DNA from: Lachnospiraceae bacterium
Lineage (GTDB): Bacteria; Bacillota; Clostridia; Lachnospirales; Lachnospiraceae
DNA length: 15,674 nucleotides
Assembly: GCA_014804565.1 (NCBI GenBank)
Contig: JAAUZN010000051.1
Location: 2,508-18,181 of the forward strand
Direction: 5' to 3'
The translations under genes were made by a program, and so were the position numbers. Positions within the stretch are counted from its first letter, which is position 1. The number at the start of each line of letters is the position of its first letter. The notes beneath the pieces were generated by a model. It was given only the letters and a program-made list of their open reading frames with translations. It was not told the DNA's origin and searched no databases. This document shows, in pieces, positions 6,234 to 12,171 of this stretch.

Positions 6234-7007
6234 TTATGCTTCCGCAAAGTTCTTCTCATAAGCCGCAGAAACCGCTTCCCTTGCTATTCCAGTTGTCTTA
6301 TAATACTTTTCCGCTTCCTGCTGTTCCCGTAATTTCCGCTTGATTGCGTTTTCTTCGGCAATCCTCTCATATTCAGCGTGTTTTGCTTCTCTTGCTTTGC
6401 GGGCTTCAACAAATTCTGATGACGAAACCGTAATTTTCCCCTCACCCACCACACAAGCATGATTGATTTCTCCATTTTCATCAAATGTCATCAGAAAGCC
6501 TTCGTTCTCACCTGGAGTAGAATTAGTTAATAGAAAATTGTCCACTCGCTCCATTACCTTTTTCGCGAGTTCCGGGTCATTTTTCATTTTTTCTTCCAGT
6601 TCCGGCGGTATGACTATGGCTATCTTACCAACCATAGAATTTAACTTAGCATGTACCTCCGGACTCTGCATATCAGGTTCCGCTCCTGACGGTGTCCATC
6701 CCAAAACAGACGCATCCGCAGGTTCTGAAAAATATGCATCCCACGGGTAATCGTTCCGTCCCCATAAGCCTCCGTCAATCTTTGAGGTATCCATTACGTT
6801 GTAATACGCTCCCGGATATTTTGACTTCAGCATATCCTCAAAACTCATTCCCGTTGCGCTTGTCTGTTCTGTGACATTCTGCGCTGCTTTTGCAGAAGCA
6901 AGCTCCAAGAAGCTGACACCGCCGCTGTCTGCCGCCTTTCCTTTCTGGTAAATGCCCGCTGCACCATACCCGCCGATTTTTCCTAATAATCCATAATCCG
7001 TTATCAT
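6234..7007 (-). CDS. Unrecognised coiled-coil protein, same architecture as the DUF6033-like protein
   Basis: A 257-residue protein without signal peptide or membrane span; function not recognised. Its order is a Gly/Ala-rich N-terminus (GKIGGYGAAGIYQKG), an acidic middle with YPWDAYF (87-93), and a conserved-looking block IAIVIPPELEEKMKNDPEL (129-147). Then come FDENGEI...CVV (175-187) and a charged coiled coil (about 197-240). The block, the D-x-x-G-x-I strand and the coiled coil occur in the same order in the protein at 8398-9120, so the two look distantly paralogous. AAAGGAG lies 9 bases before the ATG. It is the last gene of the operon. Confidence 0.72.
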   Translation of the reverse strand: MITDYGLLGKIGGYGAAGIYQKGKAADSGGVSFLELASAKAAQNVTEQTSATGMSFEDMLKSKYPGAYYNVMDTSKIDGGLWGRNDYPWDAYFSEPADASVLGWTPSGAEPDMQSPEVHAKLNSMVGKIAIVIPPELEEKMKNDPELAKKVMERVDNFLLTNSTPGENEGFLMTFDENGEINHACVVGEGKITVSSSEFVEARKAREAKHAEYERIAEENAIKRKLREQQEAEKYYKTTGIAREAVSAAYEKNFAEA

Positions 7008-7038
7008 TTCTTCATGCTCCTTTCATTTTTCATCATCT

Positions 7039-7482
7039 TTATGTCACACTTCTTTCCATATCGAATTTATATCCGACACCTAACAAAGTTTTTATATATG
7101 CCGGATTCTTACTATCCGGCTCAATCTTTTTCCGCAGGTTATATATCACATTTACAACGCTTGAATGGCAGCTATCACTGTTCATATCCCAAACAGCTTC
7201 AAAAATCTGCTCCTGCGTGAACACCCTGCCCGGAGAGGAAGCAAGATAAGCAAGCGTCCCATATTCAAGGCGGGTAAGAGAAACGTCCTCCCCGTCCCTA
7301 AGTACCCTGCGTTGGTACAGCTTGATTTCAAGACCGGGAAAGGAAAGGACGGGGCTTGTGACAGCCTGCACAGGTTCAAGACCGATTTCATCTGACAGGA
7401 CGGACAGTACCCTTTCTATTGCCTTTTCTTCATCATCATTGAAAGTTAGTATTAGTATTTTAGCTATGGTGTAGAAAAGCAT
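7039..7482 (-). CDS. OmpR-type winged-helix regulator without receiver domain
   Basis: A 147-residue protein whose C-terminal part (about 68-140) is a clear OmpR/PhoB-type winged-helix DNA-binding domain: LTRLEYGTLAYLASSPGRVFT, then SSVVNVIYNLRKKIE as recognition helix and TLLGVGYKF as wing. The first 45 residues (ILILTFNDDEEKAIERVL) are too short for a phosphorylatable receiver, so it is not a normal two-component response regulator. CGGAGG precedes the ATG. A 22-bp perfect palindrome overlaps the leader just before that site and may be its own operator. It is in line with the coiled-coil and M56/BlaI genes and may add a second layer of control. Confidence 0.8.
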   Translation of the reverse strand: MLFYTIAKILILTFNDDEEKAIERVLSVLSDEIGLEPVQAVTSPVLSFPGLEIKLYQRRVLRDGEDVSLTRLEYGTLAYLASSPGRVFTQEQIFEAVWDMNSDSCHSSVVNVIYNLRKKIEPDSKNPAYIKTLLGVGYKFDMERSVT

Positions 7483-7497
7483 TTTATTTGCCTCCGT

Positions 7498-7519
7498 AAT
7501 TTGCAGAATTCTGCAAATT
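7498..7519. promoter_or_regulatory. 22-bp perfect palindrome, candidate operator
   Basis: AATTTGCAGAA followed directly by its reverse complement, ending about 3 bases before the CGGAGG of the winged-helix gene. Its length and symmetry fit a dimeric regulator; autoregulation by the winged-helix protein is an inference. As RNA it would form a hairpin next to the ribosome site. Confidence 0.6.
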
Positions 7520-7531
7520 AAATGTGGGCGC

Positions 7532-7555
7532 AGCAGAACATCTTCATGTTCTGCT
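7532..7555. repeat. 10-bp hairpin with four-base loop
   Basis: AGCAGAACAT (7532-7541) and ATGTTCTGCT (7546-7555) flank CTTC. Neither side has a proper T-run, so it is more likely a leader hairpin or binding site than a terminator. It lies 12 bp upstream of the 22-bp palindrome. Confidence 0.6.
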
Positions 7556-7714
7556 TAATTGTCTGTGATAGCCCAAAATGGCATATTTTAATTTGACGAA
7601 TGTAGCATCAGATAAAATGTCGATCAACACTATGGTATCAGTCCTCCTTTGTCACTCAACCTGAAACGGTGGTAAAACGCTTTTATGATAAGGCTACCCA
7701 TTCATAAAATCAAA

Positions 7715-8281
7715 TTAGTTATTCAAATATCCCTGTTCTTCTTCCTCTTTAGACCATACCCGCTCATAACTGCTGTTAATGTTCTTAAAAACATCCTGCC
7801 ATGTAGTGAATTTCTGCATTTCTTCAATGCTCCCCCTGTTGTTTTGCAGCCAGTCAAAAATTGCCTTATAGGTATCTCCCGAAAACAGGACGCTCCAATT
7901 ATTCTTATAATTTGAATTGTCATTATAGGACATACCATTAAAGCCCATAGAAATAATTCCATTCTTCGTATGTTGTGCCAACCCCTTTATTTCCAGATCA
8001 GCCCATATGTACCCTGCATTTTTATCATGTACCAGATTGGGATATTTATTGAAGTAGGTTTCCGCCAATGCTTCATACTTTTCTATATCCGATTGGCTCT
8101 GTAATAGGACTTTTCCGCCCCGACCTTCTTCGCCGTCCCGTATTAAATACTGTATGCCCGTGCCAGAATGAGTTTTAAGGGTAAACCCTTGCAGAGTTTC
8201 TGTTTCCAACGCTTCAACACCCATAACATTTTGCAGGGCTTCTTTCAGTTCGCCGTCCATTACCAAAGCGTCATAACTCAT
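7715..8281 (-). CDS. Unrecognised 188-aa protein
   Basis: A 188-residue soluble-looking protein with no signal peptide or membrane span; I do not recognise its family. Visible features are ETLQGFTLKTHSGTGIQYLI near residues 28-47, a predicted mixed alpha/beta centre with YIWADLEIKGLAQHT and GIISMGFNGMSYND, and an acidic C-terminus with KEEEEQG. It sits in the BlaI/M56 operon between the DUF6033-like gene and the winged-helix regulator. The ATG has no ribosome site of its own. It overlaps (ATGA) the stop of a 9-codon frame at 8278-8307 that has a perfect site, so its translation is probably coupled to that frame, or the 5' end carries a frameshift. Confidence 0.72.
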   Translation of the reverse strand: MSYDALVMDGELKEALQNVMGVEALETETLQGFTLKTHSGTGIQYLIRDGEEGRGGKVLLQSQSDIEKYEALAETYFNKYPNLVHDKNAGYIWADLEIKGLAQHTKNGIISMGFNGMSYNDNSNYKNNWSVLFSGDTYKAIFDWLQNNRGSIEEMQKFTTWQDVFKNINSSYERVWSKEEEEQGYLNN

Positions 8282-8307
8282 AGTTCCATGCTCTGAAATA
8301 TCGCCAT
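8278..8307 (-). CDS. 9-codon leader ORF coupled to the 188-aa gene
   Basis: ATG at 8307 is preceded by GGAGGA with a 7-base gap and encodes MAIFQSMEL, then TGA. That stop overlaps the ATG of the next gene. Either it is a short upstream ORF that delivers ribosomes to the gene, or it is the true start of that gene separated from it by a one-base frameshift. The sequence alone does not decide. Confidence 0.4.
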   Translation of the reverse strand: MAIFQSMEL

Positions 8308-8397
8308 TACATTATCCTCCACTGTTCTCAATATTTTTAATGGTGGCTTCTCTGTTATTCATAACCGCCTTTGCTCCCTTTAACACTCCTTTTCCCG

Positions 8398-9120
8398 TTA
8401 TGCCTTTAAGTCCATATTCAAGCCTGTAATTCCTGCATTGCCCTTATCAGCTTTGGGAACAGCCGCATTTTCATCATCTTTTGAAATGACAACCACGCCT
8501 TTCCACTTATCGTCAAACTGCTCCTTGCCTGCTTCGTCCAACTTCTCCTGCAACTTTTTCTTTTCTTCCCTGTTCGCTTGACGCTTTTCTTCAAGCTCTG
8601 CTTTTTCCTGTTTCTTTTCCTCATTCTGTTTACGAATTTTCTCTGCATTTTCGGACATGGTTTGTAAATGGGATTTTGCATTAGGGTCTTTTGTTACGAT
8701 TGCCCAACTACTAATACCACCGTCTTTGTCAATCGCCCAACCTTGTGCATCAACTCTCCAACCACGGGCAGCCTGCATTTGCGTAAATTGTTCATCGCAT
8801 TCCTGCATAGCGGCAATATTCTTTTCATACTCTTTTTCCAGTTCCGGGTCACTTGCCATTTTAGCCAAAAACTGCGGAGAGATTGCAACATTTACGGTTG
8901 AACTGGAACCGTACTGCATTCCCTTCGTATAATTGGCGGCTACAAAGCTGTAATTGCTGTACTTTTCGGAAAGATACGACAATTCATCTGCCGCTGTCTT
9001 TTTTGTGGTACTGCTTGTTTCCGTTGTTGTGCTGCTTTCGGTTGTTTTTTTCTTGTTGTCCGTAGTGTTCGTGTAGCTGCTTACATAGCTGCTGTAATTG
9101 TTACTGATTTCCATTGCCAT
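8398..9120 (-). CDS. DUF6033-like coiled-coil protein
   Basis: A 240-residue protein that, from memory, resembles the DUF6033 family found mainly in Clostridia; its function is not established. The N-terminus is Ser/Thr/Asn-rich and probably disordered (10-42, e.g. SSTTTETSSTTKK). The block VNVAISPQFLAKMASDPEL (76-94) is followed by IDKDGGISSWAIVTKDP (130-146), then a strongly charged coiled coil (about 150-200) and a C-terminal tail with GVVVISKDDENAAV. It has no signal peptide. AAGGAGG precedes the ATG at 9120. It follows the M56 peptidase gene by 45 bases and is likely co-transcribed with it. Confidence 0.78.
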   Translation of the reverse strand: MAMEISNNYSSYVSSYTNTTDNKKKTTESSTTTETSSTTKKTAADELSYLSEKYSNYSFVAANYTKGMQYGSSSTVNVAISPQFLAKMASDPELEKEYEKNIAAMQECDEQFTQMQAARGWRVDAQGWAIDKDGGISSWAIVTKDPNAKSHLQTMSENAEKIRKQNEEKKQEKAELEEKRQANREEKKKLQEKLDEAGKEQFDDKWKGVVVISKDDENAAVPKADKGNAGITGLNMDLKA

Positions 9121-9165
9121 AGTTATAGTCCTCCTTAAAATAAAATTATTTTTTGTGAATTTGCC

Positions 9166-10419
9166 TTAAATCATTTTGAATATACGAACAAAAATATTCT
9201 CCTGCTTTACATATTCTATTTTTAAAATACCGTTTTCTAAATCTGCTGTTTCTAAATATCCGCATCCACCACCCCCGCCTATTCCTGGCAACTTGTAATA
9301 TCCGCTGCAATAAAAACATATATTTTCACTTGATACGGTACTGTCCTTTATCAATTCTTGAAAAGATTCCGCTTTTATGTAGATGTAGCTTTCATCATAA
9401 CTGACTGCTTCTCTTAATGTTTCTCCGTCACTGATAAGCTCTGTTCCTGTCCCCATATCATACACAACAATGCTGTCAATCAGATTGTACCTGTCATAAG
9501 AAACATTCTGCGTCCAAAAGACTGTAGCCGCCACACACAGCATTACTGCAATCAGTGTACCAACTGCCACAGCCCCTTTATACGGTTTATATGCGGCAAT
9601 CCTTGTTACCCTCTGCCGGACGCTCTGATACTCCTTATCCCCTGCAAAAGTGGCATACATATTAAAATCTTTGCTTTCTGCCTGCAAAATCCTCATGCTC
9701 TTTAACAGGAGCTGCCCGTATGCGTATGCTTTCCCCTCACTCCGCTTAATTGTTACCCAATCACAGATTTCTTCCATATCTTCCCGGAAATACTTTGTGC
9801 CTATGGAAAGAAACGGATTGAGCCATAATAAAGCCCGTAATATATCCCACAAAAGATAAAACAGTAAATGCCCTAGCCGGATATGCGTTTTTTCATGGAG
9901 CAGGATTGTTTGAAGCTCTTTTCCGTCATATCCTTTCAGTATGGCTTCCGGCATGACTATCTTTGGTCTGAACACCCCTATGGTAGACGGTGTGACAGGC
10001 GTTTTCGTGACATAGACAACCGTGCCGCCTGCCTTTCTTTTTTCCATTCCTGCAACCATTTTTTTCAGCTTTCTTCTTCTGTAAAACAGCAGGGCAGCAT
10101 ATACGGAAACACCGCATGAATACAGCCAGCATATCCATATATGGTTCATGCACATTTCCGTCAACCACCAAAAAAATCTTACGCCTATTCTGTTTTCATA
10201 AAAAAACTTCATCTTGCCAACAAACAATACAGGAATGAACAAGCCCCATAATGCGCCCTTTAGGAATACCCTGTTTTTCAGCGCCGTTTTCCGCAGAGTG
10301 AAAACAAACGCAAGCACTACGAATGAAAGCAGCACACATCTTACAAGCTGCACCACATAATAGACAGAACATGAATTTAAAAAGTGGATTCCACTATCCC
10401 AAAATACCCATGCCGTCAT
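9166..10419 (-). CDS. BlaR1/MecR1-type M56 metallopeptidase, sensor-transducer
   Basis: A 417-residue membrane protein of peptidase family M56. Membrane helices lie near residues 22-41, 52-69 and 91-112; the zinc motif HEKTH is at 175-179, with E216 in DMEEICD as the likely third ligand. A last helix (285-303) leads to an external C-terminal domain of about 110 residues. In BlaR1 that domain binds beta-lactams and triggers cleavage of BlaI. Here it is short, has no S-x-x-K motif, and carries C369, C371, a GGGGG run and C386, so it probably senses something else. The ATG overlaps the stop of the BlaI-type gene, the usual partner. Confidence 0.88.
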   Translation of the reverse strand: MTAWVFWDSGIHFLNSCSVYYVVQLVRCVLLSFVVLAFVFTLRKTALKNRVFLKGALWGLFIPVLFVGKMKFFYENRIGVRFFWWLTEMCMNHIWICWLYSCGVSVYAALLFYRRRKLKKMVAGMEKRKAGGTVVYVTKTPVTPSTIGVFRPKIVMPEAILKGYDGKELQTILLHEKTHIRLGHLLFYLLWDILRALLWLNPFLSIGTKYFREDMEEICDWVTIKRSEGKAYAYGQLLLKSMRILQAESKDFNMYATFAGDKEYQSVRQRVTRIAAYKPYKGAVAVGTLIAVMLCVAATVFWTQNVSYDRYNLIDSIVVYDMGTGTELISDGETLREAVSYDESYIYIKAESFQELIKDSTVSSENICFYCSGYYKLPGIGGGGGCGYLETADLENGILKIEYVKQENIFVRIFKMI

Positions 10420-10823
10420 TCCTTGTCATTATCCTTGTCTTTGCACTTCTCCAAGATTTCTTCCAATTCCCGGAGCTGTTCTTCCGTCAGTTTTGCACTT
10501 TGCAGCAATGCCGCCATTGCATTTTTCCGGCTGCCCTCAAAATAGCTGTCTACAAACTTCCGGCTTTTTTCTCTCTGGCATTCCTCTTTTGATTTCTCAA
10601 CAGTATAGTGGTAAACCCTTAAATCATGTTCATCTACGGTATAACTCAAAACGCCTTTCTGCCATAAGCGGTTCAGCAGGACACGCACCATTCTGGGCGA
10701 CATGTCCGACCTCCCCTGCATTTTCTTGATTACTTCCTTTGCGGTCATGGTAGGCGTTTCATTTGCCCAAAACACTTCCATAATCAGCCATTCACTCTGA
10801 CTGGGAGTAGTTTCTTTTTCCAT
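10416..10823 (-). CDS. BlaI/MecI/CopY-family repressor
   Basis: A 135-residue repressor with an N-terminal winged helix (about 5-75): SQSEWLIMEVFWANETPTMTA, recognition helix MSPRMVRVLLNRLWQKGVL, and a wing ending in VYHYTV. A helical dimerization and cleavage region follows, with SRKFVDSYFEGS and a Leu/Glu-rich end. Its family represses its own operon until the partner M56 protease is activated and it is cut. It is the first gene of the 10823-6234 operon, coupled by ATGA overlap to the protease. Direct repeats at 10880-10918 are candidate binding sites. The site before the ATG (GGGGG) is a moderate ribosome site. Confidence 0.9.
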   Translation of the reverse strand: MEKETTPSQSEWLIMEVFWANETPTMTAKEVIKKMQGRSDMSPRMVRVLLNRLWQKGVLSYTVDEHDLRVYHYTVEKSKEECQREKSRKFVDSYFEGSRKNAMAALLQSAKLTEEQLRELEEILEKCKDKDNDKE

Positions 10824-10856
10824 GTTGTTTAGCCCCCTTTTTTTATTATATTTATA

Positions 10857-10918
10857 TCTATATCGACCAGAATGCAGTTTTTGTTAATGTATGTTCCGAA
10901 TATTTATTAATGTTTGTT
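10857..10918 (-). promoter_or_regulatory. Candidate promoter and 16-bp direct-repeat operators of the BlaI/M56 operon
   Basis: TTTGTTAATGTATGTT (10880-10895) and TTTATTAATGTTTGTT (10903-10918) agree at 14 of 16 bases and are 23 bp apart. On the minus strand the first copy contains TTAACA, a 5-of-6 match to the -35 box. A loose -10 (GATATA or TATAGA, 17-19 bp on, near 10857-10864) follows, about 35 bp before the repressor start. A repressor site over the -35 box would fit BlaI-type control, though the words differ from the classic TACA/TGTA dyad. Confidence 0.4.
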
Positions 10919-11000
10919 AGATTTTTACCTTTGCACCGTCTTTTTGGTTCCACACATTTCTTCCGCCTTTTAATGCCGCATTTCCAACATATTAGTTGTA

Positions 11001-11182
11001 AGTTCCATAAAAACGCATCATGGAAATGTGCATAACTGGCTATTCCGTCATGGATAACTCTATTCACAGCACATGGAAAAGCTAAAGAGCAGCTTTCCCA
11101 CGTCCTGCAAACAGAGTTACCCACAACTCCATAAGACAGCCAGTTATACGACATTCCCACAATGCCTGCGCCTGCGGAATCC
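11001..11182 (-). ncRNA. Candidate long hairpin RNA, G-U-rich on the minus strand
   Basis: Gene-free region 10824-11315 holds a long imperfect inverted repeat. The left arm 11013-11083 pairs with the right arm 11091-11167 over a 7-base loop; weaker pairing extends to about 11001 and 11182. By hand the core has about 52 Watson-Crick pairs, 3 other mismatches, a 5-base and a 1-base bulge, and 15 positions that are A/C oppositions on the plus strand but G-U pairs on the minus strand. Such bias suggests a selected RNA fold read toward the BlaI operon, as its leader or as a separate RNA. The 111-codon frame across it looks accidental. A dispersed repeat is the alternative. Confidence 0.6.
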
Positions 11183-11276
11183 ATCACATTCATTTTTTCT
11201 TTTTTATAAGCAATACTTTACTGATTAAGAATAGCCCTGCATATTATCATACACAGAGCCATTCTAATCTTTTTTT

Positions 11277-11321
11277 GCCCTCTACATAGGGCGTTTTCTT
11301 TCCGTAAAACTCATTTTACGG
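11277..11321 (+). terminator. Two small hairpins at the 3' end of the 124-aa gene
   Basis: GCCCT/AGGGC (11277-11281, 11288-11292) is followed on the plus strand by GTTTTCTTT. CCGTAAAA/TTTTACGG (11302-11309, 11314-11321) overlaps the stop codon of the minus-strand gene. On the minus strand neither has a T-run. The first could stop plus-strand transcripts. Confidence 0.35.
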
Positions 11322-11690
11322 AGTTATACCCGCCTTTTTTGCAAAGTCAGCTTTTCTCCCGATAAGTTCCGACTGTATTTCCCTTGGCAGATTGTTGAAT
11401 AGATCCTCATAGAGAACATCAGCTAACTGCATTTCTCTTGCAAGCATAAATACATTAAGACTAAACCATTCCTCCCAAAGTCCCTCAAATAAGCTGTGGC
11501 TGTCTGTATATGTGTCAAGCTCCTCAAAACCATATGACGGTGTATAACACTGCAATTTGACAAAACCATACCTGCCGACATCAACTATTAAAATGTCTTC
11601 ATCTTCAATTTCGTACAGTTCCGCAAACGCATCAATCACTCTGCGACATTTTGCCCGTTCTTCCTCTGTTATATATACTTTTATTTCCAT
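11316..11690 (-). CDS. Unrecognised acidic 124-aa protein
   Basis: A 124-residue acidic protein, function unknown. It begins MEIKVYITEEERAKCRRVIDA, continues with a predicted strand DILIVDVGRYGFVKLQCY (32-49), and has a helical C-terminal half with FNVFMLAR-like hydrophobic spacing and NNLPREIQSEL. It has no signal peptide or known motif. AGAGG lies about 9 bases before the ATG. It is the gene nearest the right end of the element, about 150 bp inside the junction, and is separated from the BlaI operon by the hairpin region, so it is probably its own transcript. Confidence 0.65.
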   Translation of the reverse strand: MEIKVYITEEERAKCRRVIDAFAELYEIEDEDILIVDVGRYGFVKLQCYTPSYGFEELDTYTDSHSLFEGLWEEWFSLNVFMLAREMQLADVLYEDLFNNLPREIQSELIGRKADFAKKAGITP

Positions 11691-11842
11691 GCGCTTTTAC
11701 CTCTTATCCTTTCAAATCGTGGAATAACTGTTTTCAGTTTCTGTAATGCTTCTAAACCACATATTTGAAATGCCACATACGCCATTTTATACGGAATAGA
11801 GGTATGGCTGTCTGCATTTTATTAGTGTGTTACCTTATGGCA

Positions 11843-11846
11843 CCTG
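11843..11846. other. Candidate right junction (attR core) of the element
   Basis: This is the second copy of CCTG, matching 496-499. From 11844 the sequence reads in the phase of the interrupted permease. Bases 11691-11842 carry no gene. See the left junction for the alternative in-frame cores. Confidence 0.5.
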
Positions 11847-12149
11847 TGCATTGCGATCGGGTATATCGTAAGTTATCTTCTGGGTAACGGCAGGATGGGA
11901 GAATATGCCCTGCTCCGTTTACAGGGGATGGGAAGCGTAAAGGGGACCGTTCCTTTTCTGGGAGAACAGTTTATCCTGGTTCTGCTTGGAAATCTGCTGG
12001 GAGATGCGCTCATGCTGCTCTTTGCGGAGCCGGCCGTCGTGATCCTGGTAAACGGAGTCGTGCTTACGGCGTATGGCATCGGTATCATCATGGCATATTG
12101 GCGCATGGGCAGGAAAAGCGTGATGGGGCTTCTTGCAGTTTCACAGTAA
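11844..12149 (+). pseudogene. FtsX-like ABC permease, 3' fragment
   Basis: The frame continues the permease broken at 499: the end of a membrane helix (LCIAIGYIVSYLLG), then the cytosolic NGRMGEYALLRLQGMG that aligns with TKQMRRTAVERSLGMT of the neighbouring permease. Two more hydrophobic spans follow (FILVLLGNLLGDALMLLF and AVVILVNGVVLTAYGIGIIMAYW), and the stop is at 12149. There is no start with a good ribosome site before MGEYALL at 11895. The intact protein would have been a paralog of the next gene, 22 bases downstream. Confidence 0.85.
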
Positions 12150-12171
12150 ACTGCCCGGATATGGAGGAAAG

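Noticed and set aside
7544..7630. 28-codon minus-strand frame with GTG start (LIDILSDATFVKLKYAILGY)
   Set aside because: AGGAGG is about 12 bases from the GTG, too far for a good site, and the frame ends inside a hairpin; it could be a gene remnant but cannot be supported.
10858..11193. 111-codon minus-strand open frame across the hairpin region
   Set aside because: Its first half is read through a near-perfect inverted repeat, the start has no clear ribosome site, and the composition (many Trp/Cys, Lys-rich end) is not protein-like; the RNA fold explains the conservation better.
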